NCBI RefSeq assembly: GCF_018327705.1
Contig: NZ_BNEM01000001.1
Location: forward strand, 3,224,001-3,288,000
Direction of reading: 5' to 3'
DNA: 64,000 nucleotides
Source: Catellatospora sp. TT07R-123
GTDB taxonomy: Bacteria; Actinomycetota; Actinomycetes; Mycobacteriales; Micromonosporaceae
Under the pieces are notes generated by a model, which saw only the letters and a list, made by a program, of their open reading frames with translations, made no database searches and had not been told where the DNA came from. Positions within the stretch are counted from its first letter, which is position 1. Each line of letters starts with the position of its first letter. Of this stretch, positions 25,681-34,380 are shown piece after piece. A program made the translations under genes and the position numbers.

Positions 25681-26148
25681 TCAGCGGGACCGGCGGCGCC
25701 GGGTCCACTTCTCGCGGTATTCCAGGGGCACGAAGACGAGTGTGGTCACCACCGTGGCCACCACGGCCCACAGGATCACCTGGCTCGGGCTCAGGTGTGC
25801 CACGCCCAGGTTCGAGGTCCACACCGGGTTCAGGCCCACCGGCGGGAAACCCTCCCAGAACAGGAACCACAGCAGCGGCACCAGGCCGGTCGCGATGCCG
25901 TACGCGGTGAAGTGGCCGGCCTGCGAGAACAGGATGCCCAGCAGCACCGCCGCGATGATGTAGACGAGCACCGCGGTCCGCTGCCCGCCCTGGTCCGGGA
26001 TGCGGTCCACCAGGTACTGCCAGATCGAGACGACCAGGTCCAGCGCCTGCCGCCAGTACGCGGCGAGCAGGACGATCGCGGCGACGATGAGCACCGCGAT
26101 CCCCAGGCCGCGCAGCACCTTGACGGCACCGCCCTCACGTTCTGCCAC
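25681..26148 (-). CDS. Integral membrane protein of unknown function (155 aa)
   Basis: Four predicted membrane helices: about 10-32 (LRGLGIAVLIVAAIVLLAAY), 60-76 (VLVYIIAAVLLGILF), 82-100 (AYGIATGLVPLLWFLFW) and 122-142 (VILWAVVATVVTTLVFVPL). The tail is basic (REKWTRRRRSR). The GTG at 26148 has AGGAG about 5 nt upstream. It stands alone with its own terminator. I recognise no family or function. Confidence 0.75.
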   Translation of the reverse strand: MAEREGGAVKVLRGLGIAVLIVAAIVLLAAYWRQALDLVVSIWQYLVDRIPDQGGQRTAVLVYIIAAVLLGILFSQAGHFTAYGIATGLVPLLWFLFWEGFPPVGLNPVWTSNLGVAHLSPSQVILWAVVATVVTTLVFVPLEYREKWTRRRRSR

Positions 26149-26333
26149 GGTGGCTCCTCTCGCGCGTGGGTGGGTACCGATTATCTACATCGGAGCAGAT
26201 AGATCGATACGTTGCCGCGTAACGGTTCCGCCACCGGACGGAGCGCACGCTGCGCGCAGATCATGCCACCGCCGTACGACGGGGGCGAGAGCCGGTCGCC
26301 TCTTTCCAGGTCGCCGGACGGGTCGGATTGCCG

Positions 26334-26999
26334 TCAGAGGCCGTGCTCGTCGAGGAAGGCGTGCACGGCGGCGGCGAACTCGGCGGGCAGGGCGGCGTGG
26401 ACGCCGTGGTCGGCGTCGAGGGCGAGATAGCGTCCGCGCGGCATCTGCGCGGCCATCTCGGCCAGCCAGTCCTGCGGCATGTGGCTGCGGGCGCCGCCGA
26501 CGACCAGGGCCGGCGCGGTGATCGTGGCCAGCGCGGGCCACCAGCCGGGATCGGGCGCGACGACCTGCCCCAGGATCGCGGGCACCGCGTCCCAGTCGTA
26601 GTCGAGCGGGCCGTCGGGCCGCGGGCCGACGGTGCGTTCCAGCGGGCGCGGCGGCGGCGGGTCCTCCAGCACCACGGCGGCGACCCGGTCCGGGTGCGTC
26701 TGGGCCATCAGGTACGACACCACCCCGCCCAGCGAGTGCCCGACCAGCACCACCCGGTCGAGGTCGAGCAGGTCCAGCAGCGCCACCACGTCGTCGCGCA
26801 TGAGTTCGGCCGAATACCGTCCCGGCCGGGGGCTGGCCCCGTGCCCGCGCAGGTCCACCACGTGCAGCCAGGCCCGCTCGGCCAGCAGGGGCGTCACCTG
26901 CTGCCAGGTGGTGGCGTCACCGGTCAGGCCGTGCAGCAGCACCACCGGGGTGGCACCCAGGGTGCCCGAGGACTGGTACCACAACTCGCTGACGGTCAC
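26334..26999 (-). CDS. Alpha/beta hydrolase
   Basis: A 221-residue cytoplasmic serine hydrolase or esterase. The oxyanion segment VVLLHGLTGDATTW is at about 19-32, followed by DLRGHGASPRPG. The nucleophile elbow is GHSLGG at about 90-95. The acid is probably the Asp after APALVVGG, and the catalytic histidine lies in DADHGVHAALPAE. The fold is complete but the cap region is short. The start is GTG at 26999. Substrate unknown; there are no metabolic neighbours that would suggest one. The 185 nt downstream to the next gene start hold no gene. Confidence 0.85.
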   Translation of the reverse strand: MTVSELWYQSSGTLGATPVVLLHGLTGDATTWQQVTPLLAERAWLHVVDLRGHGASPRPGRYSAELMRDDVVALLDLLDLDRVVLVGHSLGGVVSYLMAQTHPDRVAAVVLEDPPPPRPLERTVGPRPDGPLDYDWDAVPAILGQVVAPDPGWWPALATITAPALVVGGARSHMPQDWLAEMAAQMPRGRYLALDADHGVHAALPAEFAAAVHAFLDEHGL

Positions 27000-27054
27000 G
27001 CCGACGATTATGCCCGCGGCGCGGCCGCTTCAACCCTGTCCGGCCGCCGTGTTC

Positions 27055-27116
27055 GGCGTTGCACAGGCGTGCGTTCAGGCGTTGCACAGGCGTGCGCTCA
27101 GGCGTTGCACAGGCGC
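27055..27116. repeat. Tandem repeat, 2.7 copies of a 23-bp unit
   Basis: The unit GGCGTTGCACAGGCGTGCG followed by TTCA or CTCA occurs at 27055-27077 and 27078-27100, with a partial third copy at 27101-27116. The third copy encodes the last residues (RLCNA) of the adjacent minus-strand secreted protein, and the second supplies its stop codon. Confidence 0.85.
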
Positions 27117-27742
27117 TGGTGCGCGTAGGCCGACGCGTCGGCGGCGCAGCGGTACCGCCCGCCCATGATCTGTCCACTGTGCTCGTTCATCGGCGAGATG
27201 CGCAGCACGCCCGGCTGGTAGACCTCGACCCGGTAGCCGTCGCCGACCTGCGGCAGGCCCTCCAGGCTGTCCGGCACGACCGCGGCCCCGTTCTGGTCGA
27301 GGTAGGTGAACCCGGTGTAGACGTAGCCGGGGCCGCCGCTGTCGACCAGCCGCACCGACGCCACGGCGACGCAGCGCTTGCCCCCCGACAGGCCCTGGCA
27401 CGGGCCGAGCTGGATCAGCTCGGTGCCGGTGCCGTCGGCCTTGATGTCCAGGTCCGCCCCGTGCACGTGCCAGCTCCCGACGAACGGCGCGAGGGCGGCG
27501 CCGCTCAGCGGGGACGGGCTCAGCCGCACGGGCTCGGCGCTCAGCCGCAGCGCCGTCGGCGCCATCGGGCGCAGTGCCGCCGGTGTCGTCGCCAGGGTCT
27601 GCGGCACGGCGGCCAGCAGCGTGGCGCTGGACGCGGCCATCGTCACGGGCGAGCCTGCCAGCAGGCCCAGTCCCAGTCCCACCACCGCGCTCGCGGTGCC
27701 GAATCCTGCCGCCGCAGCGGCCCAGCCATACCTGAATCCCAT
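27098..27742 (-). CDS. Secreted protein of unknown function (214 aa)
   Basis: The ATG at 27742 (MGFRYGWAAAAAG) is preceded by GGGGGTGG and begins a signal segment rich in Ala and Gly. The frame is open 39 codons further up, but without a ribosome site. The mature part has a low-complexity Pro/Ala linker and then a compact beta-rich domain from about 105 (FVGSWHVHGADLDIKADGTG; CQGLSGGKRCVAVASVRLVD; YVYTGFTYLDQNG). Four cysteines probably pair. The strand pattern is lipocalin-like, but I cannot assign a family. The C-terminus runs into a tandem repeat that provides the stop codon. Confidence 0.7.
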   Translation of the reverse strand: MGFRYGWAAAAAGFGTASAVVGLGLGLLAGSPVTMAASSATLLAAVPQTLATTPAALRPMAPTALRLSAEPVRLSPSPLSGAALAPFVGSWHVHGADLDIKADGTGTELIQLGPCQGLSGGKRCVAVASVRLVDSGGPGYVYTGFTYLDQNGAAVVPDSLEGLPQVGDGYRVEVYQPGVLRISPMNEHSGQIMGGRYRCAADASAYAHQRLCNA

Positions 27743-27849
27743 CGTGACCACCCCCGTGGTATTTCTCGCGTATCGGGCTGAACCAACGTAATTCATATCT
27801 CCGCTGGTGACCACCCGTGGAGAGGACAAATACTCTCCGTAAACGAAAA

Positions 27850-27898
27850 TGATCCACATCCCAGGGCCTGCCGGATATCCGACAGGCGGGATGTGGAT
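27850..27898 (-). terminator. Terminator between two minus-strand genes
   Basis: GATCCACATCCC (27850-27861) pairs with GGGATGTGGATC (27887-27898). An inner CCTG/CAGG pairing extends the hairpin. It lies downstream of the 185-residue membrane protein gene. Confidence 0.7.
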
Positions 27899-27937
27899 CT
27901 CAGTCGGCGCGGGGTCAGCGCACGCCGCGGGAACGGG

Positions 27938-28495
27938 TCAGCGGACGCCGCGCAGGAAGTTCCAGACGTTGACGACCCACTCGATCTGGCTCAGGTAGGA
28001 GCCGCCCACGACCACCAGGAACAGGCCAACCGTCGCGTGCGCGGCCCAGGCGCCGCGCCGGGTCCGGCCCATCACCTTCTCCAGCACCACGCTGCCCACC
28101 AGACGGGCCAGGCCGAACAGGCCCACCCCGACCACGAGTGCGAGCAGCAGGGCCAGCGCCGCCGTGGCGTGATCCCCGTCACGGGACGAGGCGGACCACA
28201 GGCCCCAGCAGACCAGCAGGAACACGGCGCCGGCCACGCTCCAGCGGCCGCCGGTCCGCAGCTGGCGCAGCCGGACGCGCAGCGGCACGACGGGGCGCTT
28301 CAGCGCGCCGGAGGTGACGATCTGCCCGGGTGCCAGGGTCGGCTCGAAGGAGACCGTCTGCTCCACCTGCCGCTGCGTGGGCACGCTGGCCACGCCCTGC
28401 TTGAACCCGGCGCGCTGCGCGTTCACGGTCTCGGTCGGGATCTCCTGTGTACGGTCCAGACGCAGTTCCCGCGTCGGGTCGATGCCCTCAGTCAC
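27938..28495 (-). CDS. Membrane protein of unknown function (185 aa)
   Basis: A long charged cytoplasmic N-terminus (TEGIDPTRELRLDRTQEIPT) precedes three membrane helices at about 82-100 (WSVAGAVFLLVCWGLW), 111-135 (AALALLLALVVGVGLFGLA) and 155-173 (TVGLFLVVVGGSYL). The end is WNFLRGVR. The GTG at 28495 is preferred because the longer frame upstream would cross the divergent gene's start. It is divergent from the 76-residue gene across 66 nt. Function not recognised. Confidence 0.72.
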   Translation of the reverse strand: MTEGIDPTRELRLDRTQEIPTETVNAQRAGFKQGVASVPTQRQVEQTVSFEPTLAPGQIVTSGALKRPVVPLRVRLRQLRTGGRWSVAGAVFLLVCWGLWSASSRDGDHATAALALLLALVVGVGLFGLARLVGSVVLEKVMGRTRRGAWAAHATVGLFLVVVGGSYLSQIEWVVNVWNFLRGVR

Positions 28496-28561
28496 GCCGC
28501 ACAGCGTAGCCAACCCGCACGACACCGGCGACCGGGTGGAAACTGCACTAGCCTGGCAGGC

Positions 28562-28792
28562 ATGCAGGAGCACGAACGCCGCCGCCACCGGGGCCGGGAT
28601 GACGACAGCGACGACCACGATCTCGAACGCGGCCTGCGCGGGCTGATCGGGCCGGGGGCCTCGCAGATCAGCCTGTCCGCGGCGATGCGGGCGCGCGACG
28701 CGGCCCGGCCCACCGCCGAGGACCTGGCCAGGGCGGAGGCCGAGCTGGAGATCGTGCGCCGGGGCTGGGTGCCCCGCGACCCGCTGCGCTGA
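28562..28792 (+). CDS. Small charged protein of unknown function (76 aa)
   Basis: Begins MQEHERRRHRGRDDDSDDHD, a strongly charged, probably disordered N-terminus. A helical section follows (ERGLRGLIGPGASQISLSAA; MRARDAARPTAEDLARAEAE) and the end is RGWVPRDPLR. I recognise no domain; small proteins like this next to rpiB may be conserved in the family. The upstream ribosome site (GGCAGG) is weak. It ends 4 nt from the convergent rpiB stop. Confidence 0.6.
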   Translation: MQEHERRRHRGRDDDSDDHDLERGLRGLIGPGASQISLSAAMRARDAARPTAEDLARAEAELEIVRRGWVPRDPLR

Positions 28793-28796
28793 GCGC

Positions 28797-29267
28797 TCAG
28801 GCGGGCAGGTCGGGCAGCTCGCCCGACTTCTCGTACGCGGCGACCTGGTCGATGCGGCGGGAGTGGCGCGGCTCGCCGGAGAACCCGGTGCTCAGGAACG
28901 CCTCGACGATCTCGGTCGCCTCGGCCAGCGAGTGCTGGCGGGCGCCGATGCCGACCACGTTCGCGTCGTTGTGCTGGCGGCACAGCCGGGCGGTGTCCAG
29001 GTTCCAGGCCAGCGCGGCGCGGACCCCGGCGACCTTGTTCGCGGCGATCTGCTCGCCGTTGCCCGAACCGCCGATGACCACGCCCAGGCTGCCCGGGTCG
29101 GTCACCACGCGCATGCCGGCGTGCAGGCAGAACGACGGGTAGTCGTCCTCGGCGTCGTAGGTGTGCGCGCCGACGTCGACGACGTCGTATCCCTTGGCCG
29201 AAAGCTCGCTGATCAGGTGGGCCTTGAGCTCGAAGCCGGCGTGGTCGGCGGCCAGATATACGCGCAT
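28797..29267 (-). CDS. rpiB: Ribose-5-phosphate isomerase B
   Basis: Interconverts ribose 5-phosphate and ribulose 5-phosphate in the non-oxidative pentose phosphate pathway. The RpiB/LacAB fold is full length at 156 residues. The N-terminal strand RVYLAADHAGFELK carries the phosphate-binding Asp and His. GSGNGEQIAANK, with Glu in place of the enteric catalytic Cys, is the actinobacterial form. RQHNDANVVGIGAR is the C-terminal signature. The ATG at 29267 is used; a TTG two codons earlier is the alternative. It is convergent with the 76-residue gene. Confidence 0.96.
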   Translation of the reverse strand: MRVYLAADHAGFELKAHLISELSAKGYDVVDVGAHTYDAEDDYPSFCLHAGMRVVTDPGSLGVVIGGSGNGEQIAANKVAGVRAALAWNLDTARLCRQHNDANVVGIGARQHSLAEATEIVEAFLSTGFSGEPRHSRRIDQVAAYEKSGELPDLPA

Positions 29268-29327
29268 GGCCAAAGTCTGCCAGCCGCCCGCCGGGCCCCG
29301 CAGGGGACCCGGCAGACGGCGTACGCC

Positions 29328-30518
29328 TCAGGCGACCTGGGCCACGACCAGGCCGCCGCGGGCCTTCGGGGTGAACCAGGTGCTCTTGCGCGGCATCTTC
29401 TGGCGGGCCAGGTTGACCTCGACGAAGTCGTCGACGGTGACCGGCGCGATCAGCACGGCCAGCGCCGAGCGGCCCGCGTCGACCTCCTCGGCCAGCCAGG
29501 ACGCCGGATAGTCGCCGCCGACGTAGGTGATCCGCTTGTCACCGGGCTCCAGGCCCAGCGCGTCGGCGAAGAGCACCCGCTCCACCAGCGCGTGGTCGAT
29601 GTTGTCGATCACGCTGCCGTGCGGGTCGCGGGGCAGGGTGACGGCGAAGGCGCGGCCGTCGGCGTACAGGTGCACGGTGCCGCCCTGCGCCGGGACGGTC
29701 GCGGTGCCCGGGGACACCTGCGCGCCCGCCTTCTCCAGCCGCTCCAGCAGCTCCTCGATCGGGGCGTCGAGCTGGTGCACCAGCCGGTTGTAGGGCTGGA
29801 TCGCGACCGACGCGGGCGTGGTCACCACGGCCAGGAACCGGTCCAGGCCGCCGCTCTGCGCGGCCAGGCTGCGGTGGTTGCCGTCGGCGACGACCAGCTC
29901 GCCGGTGCCGGCCAGCTCGCGCAGGCGGTCGGCGACCGGACCCGCGGCCAGCGGCCAGATCGCGTGGGTACGCCCGGCGGGGTCCACGTCGGTCGCGGCC
30001 GGCGCACCGGCCTGCGCCGCCGCCTCGGCCAGCGCCGCGTGCAGCTCCTCGCCCCGGCCGGTCTGCAGCAGCAGCACCGGCGACAGCAGGTGGCCCAGCG
30101 CCTGGAACAGCGCGACGCGCTCGCGCACCTTCTCCAGGAACACGTCCTCGTTGCGGATGACCAGGCCGGGCTCGTCCGCGCTGGTGGAGATCTGGTCGGT
30201 GTCGACCATGCACCACAGCCCGTACGCCGTGGCGCCGTGGTCGGAGATGCGGTACAGGACGACCACGTCGTCACTGCGGCGGTAGGCGCCCGCGTCCTTG
30301 GCCTGCGTCAGGCGGACCACGGCGTCCGGCAGCGACTCGGCGAAACTCTTGCCCAGGCTCCCGGGTGCCCGGTGCGGCATCTCGATGGCCAGGGCGCTGC
30401 TCGGATTGGCCTCGATGATCTCGGTGATCTCGGCGTCGTCGGCGAACTCGTCGTAGTTCTGCGCGCCGGTTGCCCCGGCCGTCAGCCAGGCCGTGGGGAT
30501 CGGGTGTGCGACTGTCAC
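29328..30518 (-). CDS. DUF1015 family protein
   Basis: A 396-residue conserved cytoplasmic protein of unresolved biochemical role. Family hallmarks are the N-terminal NYDEFADDAEI segment, SSALAIEMPHRAPG, a central VVADGNHRSLAA motif close to the family's DGHHR signature, and a C-terminal DKRITYVGG. The DGNHR variant is worth noting: it resembles the ParB/Srx-like phosphate-binding motif, but kinase or nuclease activity is not established. The start is GTG at 30518. It is transcribed towards rpiB with a 60-nt gap, so co-transcription is possible. Confidence 0.85.
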   Translation of the reverse strand: MTVAHPIPTAWLTAGATGAQNYDEFADDAEITEIIEANPSSALAIEMPHRAPGSLGKSFAESLPDAVVRLTQAKDAGAYRRSDDVVVLYRISDHGATAYGLWCMVDTDQISTSADEPGLVIRNEDVFLEKVRERVALFQALGHLLSPVLLLQTGRGEELHAALAEAAAQAGAPAATDVDPAGRTHAIWPLAAGPVADRLRELAGTGELVVADGNHRSLAAQSGGLDRFLAVVTTPASVAIQPYNRLVHQLDAPIEELLERLEKAGAQVSPGTATVPAQGGTVHLYADGRAFAVTLPRDPHGSVIDNIDHALVERVLFADALGLEPGDKRITYVGGDYPASWLAEEVDAGRSALAVLIAPVTVDDFVEVNLARQKMPRKSTWFTPKARGGLVVAQVA

Positions 30519-30588
30519 GCCTGCTCACGCTACCGCTGTCCACCCGCTGGGATGGGTTGGCCCCGCCGGGTGCGGCGGGGCGGACCCG

Positions 30589-30780
30589 TCAGCGGCGCTG
30601 GGCGGGAGCGGCTCCGACCAGGACCGGAGGGGCCAGGAAGGCGGCGATCTCGGCGGGCAGCGACGGCTGCCAGGTCGCCCAGCGGCTGTCCTCTACACAC
30701 ACGTACGAGGTGCCCAGGCTCTCGGCGACCGCCTCGGCGGGTGCCTCCAGAAGCCACGGATCTGCGACGACGTCCGCCAC
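30589..30780 (-). CDS. Small protein of unknown function (63 aa)
   Basis: Begins MADVVADPWLLEAPAEAVAE and has a short tryptophan-containing core (CVEDSRWATWQPSLPAEIAA). It has no signal or membrane segment. AGGGAGAG lies at a good distance before the GTG start, which supports translation. It is followed by the DUF1015 gene after a 70-nt gap. No family recognised. Confidence 0.55.
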   Translation of the reverse strand: MADVVADPWLLEAPAEAVAESLGTSYVCVEDSRWATWQPSLPAEIAAFLAPPVLVGAAPAQRR

Positions 30781-30810
30781 GGTGCTCTCCCTACCCGGCC
30801 CGGTGAGCGG

Positions 30811-30851
30811 CCTGGCTCGTTGGTGTGGTCTCCCTCACCCCAACGAGCCAG
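30811..30851 (-). terminator. Terminator after the DsbA-like gene
   Basis: CCTGGCTCGTTGG pairs perfectly with CCAACGAGCCAGG (30839-30851) around a 15-nt loop, downstream of the minus-strand DsbA-like gene. Confidence 0.7.
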
Positions 30852-30882
30852 GAGCCTTCAGGGGGCGTGCCCGCCGCCGGCG

Positions 30883-31506
30883 TCACTCGAAGATGGGGCC
30901 GAGGTCCCGGGTGCGCTTGAGCTCGTAGAAGCCGGGCGTGCCCGCCACCAGCAGCACGCCGTCGTAGAGGCGGCCCGCCGCCTCACCCTTGGGGGCAGGG
31001 GTGACCACCGGCCCGAAGAAGGCGATGGTCGCGCCGTCCGGGCCGGGCGCGTGGATGACCGGGGTGCCGACATCGGTGCCGACCGGCTTCATGCCCCGGT
31101 TGTGGCTCTCGACCAGCAGGTCGTCGTGCACGGTCTCCTCGGCCGCCGCCGCCAGCGCCGGGTCCAGGCCCGCGTCGGCCAGGGCGGCCTCGTAGAGCTC
31201 GCGGCCCAGCGGCTCCTTGCCCAGGTGGATGCGGGTGCCCAGGGCGGTGTAGAGGTCGCGCAGGACCGGGTCGCCGTACTTGCGGGCGGCGGCGATGCAC
31301 ACCCGCACCGGGCCCCAGCCGTCGGCGAGCAGCTGCCGGTACTTCTCGGGCAGGTCGTCGCGACCCGCGTTGAGCACGGACAGGCTCATCACATGGAAGT
31401 CCACGCGCACGTCGCGCACCTGCTCGACCTCGATCAGCCAGCGGGAGGTCATCCAGGCCCACGGGCAGATCGGGTCGAACCACATGTCGATCGAAGGGGT
31501 GCTCAT
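30883..31506 (-). CDS. DsbA-fold oxidoreductase of the Rv2466c (mycothiol-dependent nitroreductase) family
   Basis: A 207-residue cytoplasmic thioredoxin-fold enzyme with a helical insertion. The N-terminal strand and active site read IDMWFDPICPWAWMTSRW, followed by the family segments VDFHVMSLSVLN and RKYGDPVLRDLYTALGTR, and cis-Pro region GTDVGTPVIHAPGPDG. The mycobacterial Rv2466c has CPWC, as I recall; here the second cysteine is alanine, so only a monothiol mechanism with mycothiol is possible. The ATG at 31506 is used; upstream extension is unlikely because of the divergent pepN region. The gap of about 250 nt to pepN contains CATAAT near 31579, a plausible -10. Confidence 0.88.
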   Translation of the reverse strand: MSTPSIDMWFDPICPWAWMTSRWLIEVEQVRDVRVDFHVMSLSVLNAGRDDLPEKYRQLLADGWGPVRVCIAAARKYGDPVLRDLYTALGTRIHLGKEPLGRELYEAALADAGLDPALAAAAEETVHDDLLVESHNRGMKPVGTDVGTPVIHAPGPDGATIAFFGPVVTPAPKGEAAGRLYDGVLLVAGTPGFYELKRTRDLGPIFE

Positions 31507-31757
31507 AGTTGAATGGTCACTCTTCGAGTGCGGTGTTGGCGCACATCCGACGCGTGACCTATCGCACGTCCGCGCGCCATAATGTGAAAGAGTTGCTTCG
31601 GGCCGTTCGCGGCCTCTGGCAAACGGGCCGCTGCCGCAACCGATACGCAAGCGTGGGTGGTCGCAGCGCGCCGACGCGATGACAGACTGCACTGGGCAGC
31701 CACATACAGGGCTGCCTCCCATGCTGCTCACCACCGCAGCCGACAGGAAGTGACGCC

Positions 31758-34313
31758 GTGACCGGTACGCGCAATCTCACCCAGACCGAGGCCGCAGCGC
31801 GGGCCCGCCTGCTGGACATCCACTCGTACGACATCGCGCTGGACCTGACCGACGGGGCCGGCAATCCCGGCGACGGCACCTTCCGCAGCGTGACCACCGT
31901 CGACTTCTCCGCCGCCGAGCCCGGCGCGCAGACGTTCATCGAGGTCGCCGCCGCCAAGATCCTGCGCGCGACGCTGAACGGCACCGAGCTCGACACCAGC
32001 ACCTGGACCTCCGACACCGGCCTCGTCCTGCCCGGCCTGGCCGCGCGCAACACGCTGGTCATCGAGGCGGACTTCCCGTTCTCGCAGTCCGGCCAGGGCC
32101 TGCACCGCGCGGTCGACCCCGCCGACAAGGAGGTCTATCTCTACAGCCAGTTCGAGACGGCCGACGCCCAGAAGGTGTTCGCCTGCTTCGACCAGCCCGA
32201 CCTGAAGTCGGTCTACACCTGGCACGCGACCGTCCCCAAGCACTGGAAGGTCGTCTCCAACGCCCCGATCGCCTCCACCGAGGCGGGCACCGTCGGCAAG
32301 ACCGTCCACTTCGAGCAGTCCGCGCGCATGTCCACCTACGTGACCGCGCTGTGCGCGGGGCCGTACCACGAGGAGCGGACCACCCACGACGGCATCGACC
32401 TGGGCCTGTTCTGCCGGGCCTCGGTCGCCGCGCACCTCGAGGCCGACGAGCTGTTCGAGATCACCAAGCAGGGCTTCGACTTCTTCCAGGCCCAGTTCGG
32501 CGTGCGCTACCCGCTGCCCAAGTACGACCAGCTGTGGGTGCCGGAGTTCAACGCGGGCGCGATGGAGAACTTCGGCTGCGTCACCCACGCCGACGCGGCG
32601 TACATCTTCCGCTCCGAGGTGACCGACTTCGAGCGCGAGCAGCGGGCCAACACGATCCTGCACGAGCTGGCCCACATGTGGTTCGGCGACCTGGTCACCA
32701 TGCGCTGGTGGGACGACCTGTGGCTGAACGAGTCGTTCGCCGAGTGGGCCTCGCACTGGTGCAACGCCAAGGCCACCCGCTTCACCGACGCGTGGACCAC
32801 CTTCCTGTCGGTGCGCAAGAACTGGGGCTACAGCCAGGACCAGCTCTCCAGCACCCACCCGGTCTACTGCGAGATGACCGACGTCGAGGCGGTCGAGGTC
32901 AACTTCGACGGCATCACGTACGCCAAGGGCGCCAGCGTGATCAAGCAGCTCGTCGCGTACGTCGGCGTCGACACGTTCGTGACCGGCCTGCGCGCCTACT
33001 TCCAGGCCAACGCCTGGGGCAACGCCACCTTCGGCGACCTGCTCGGCGCGCTGGAGCAGGCGTCCGGCCGCGAGCTGCGCGCGTTCGCCGCCGCGTGGCT
33101 GGAGACCGCCCAGGTCAACACGCTGCGCCCGGCCGTGGAGATCGCCGCCGACGGCACCTACGCCCAGGTCGCCGTCGAGCAGGAGGCCCCGGCCAGCCAC
33201 CCCACGCTGCGCCCGCACCACCTCGGCATCGGCCTGTACGACCTCGTCGACGGCTCGCTGATCCGCCGCGAGCTGATCGAGGTCGACGTGGCCGGGCCGC
33301 GCACCGTCATCGACGCGCTGGCCGGCAAGCGCGCCGCCGACGTGCTGCTGCTCAACGACGAGGACCTCAGCTACGCCAAGCTGCGGCTGGACGACCGGTC
33401 GCTGGCCGTCGTGGTCGACAACCTGAGCGGCTTCGACTCCTCGCTGGCCCGCGCGCTGTGCTGGGCGGCCGCGTGGGACATGGTCCGCGACGCCGAGATG
33501 GCCGCGCGCGACTACGTCGCGCTGGTCACCGCCGCGCTGCCGCGTGAGCGCGACATCAACCTGGTCATGTCCACCCTGCGCCAGGTGCAGCTGGTGCTCG
33601 CCCAGTTCGCCGACCCGGCCTGGGCGCCGACCGGCTGGGCCCGGCTCGCCGACGCCGCCCGCGCCGCCATGGAGACCGCCGAGGCGGGCAGCGGCTTCCA
33701 GCTCGGCTGGGCCCGCGCCTTCATCAGCGCCGCCCGCGGCAGGGCCGACCTGGACGTGCTGCGCGGCTGGCTGGAGGGCACCGGCGTGCCCGAGGGCATC
33801 AGCATCGCCGGCGAGCTGCGCTGGCAGCTGGTGCAGGCGCTGGTCGCCAACGGCACCATCGACCCGGCGACGATCCAGGCCGAGCACGACGCGGACCGCA
33901 CCGCCGCCGGCGACATCGGCGCTGCGCTGGCGTACGCGCTGATCCCGACCGCGGAGAACAAGGCCGCCGTGTGGGCGGAGCTGACCAGCGCGCAGAACCT
34001 GGCCAACTGGCGCAGCCGGGCCCTGGTCATGGGCTTCCAGCACGCCGCGCAGGTCGAGCTGACCCGGCCGTACACGGAGCGGTTCTTCGCCGACGTGGAC
34101 GGGGTGTGGGCTGCCCGCGACAGCGAGCCGGGGCAGGAGTTCGTGATGCTGGGCTACCCGGTGCTGGACCCGTCGGCGCAGACGGTCGCCGCGTACGAGG
34201 CCTGGGCTGCCGGAGAGGGCCACGCCACCCCGCTGCGGCGGCTGGTCACGGAGGGCAACGACCGGGTGGTGCGCGCGCTGAAGGCGCGGGCCCGCGACGC
34301 CGCCGCGAGCTGA
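31758..34313 (+). CDS. pepN: Aminopeptidase N, M1 family
   Basis: Zinc metallopeptidase that removes N-terminal residues from peptides in the cytoplasm. The exopeptidase motif GAMEN is at about 266-270. The zinc site HELAH (about 301-305), with the second glutamate in NESFAEW, is intact. The 851-residue length and the ERAP1-like C-terminal helical domain match the actinobacterial family. The GTG at 31758 has AGGAAG 7 nt upstream. It is a single gene, divergent from the DsbA-like gene and convergent with the DUF5130 gene. Confidence 0.97.
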   Translation: MTGTRNLTQTEAAARARLLDIHSYDIALDLTDGAGNPGDGTFRSVTTVDFSAAEPGAQTFIEVAAAKILRATLNGTELDTSTWTSDTGLVLPGLAARNTLVIEADFPFSQSGQGLHRAVDPADKEVYLYSQFETADAQKVFACFDQPDLKSVYTWHATVPKHWKVVSNAPIASTEAGTVGKTVHFEQSARMSTYVTALCAGPYHEERTTHDGIDLGLFCRASVAAHLEADELFEITKQGFDFFQAQFGVRYPLPKYDQLWVPEFNAGAMENFGCVTHADAAYIFRSEVTDFEREQRANTILHELAHMWFGDLVTMRWWDDLWLNESFAEWASHWCNAKATRFTDAWTTFLSVRKNWGYSQDQLSSTHPVYCEMTDVEAVEVNFDGITYAKGASVIKQLVAYVGVDTFVTGLRAYFQANAWGNATFGDLLGALEQASGRELRAFAAAWLETAQVNTLRPAVEIAADGTYAQVAVEQEAPASHPTLRPHHLGIGLYDLVDGSLIRRELIEVDVAGPRTVIDALAGKRAADVLLLNDEDLSYAKLRLDDRSLAVVVDNLSGFDSSLARALCWAAAWDMVRDAEMAARDYVALVTAALPRERDINLVMSTLRQVQLVLAQFADPAWAPTGWARLADAARAAMETAEAGSGFQLGWARAFISAARGRADLDVLRGWLEGTGVPEGISIAGELRWQLVQALVANGTIDPATIQAEHDADRTAAGDIGAALAYALIPTAENKAAVWAELTSAQNLANWRSRALVMGFQHAAQVELTRPYTERFFADVDGVWAARDSEPGQEFVMLGYPVLDPSAQTVAAYEAWAAGEGHATPLRRLVTEGNDRVVRALKARARDAAAS

Positions 34314-34380
34314 CCCACCTGTACCGCCCTGCCCCCTGCCCGGGGGCGGGGCGGTCCACCACGGGGTGCTGCCCGCCGGG

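Noticed and set aside
26182-26201. TATCT / AGATA inverted repeat upstream of the 155-residue membrane protein gene
   Set aside because: The arms are only five bases with a ten-base spacer, which is expected by chance in this much sequence.
27055-27116. Possible CRISPR array
   Set aside because: The repeats are directly contiguous with no spacers and there are fewer than three full units.
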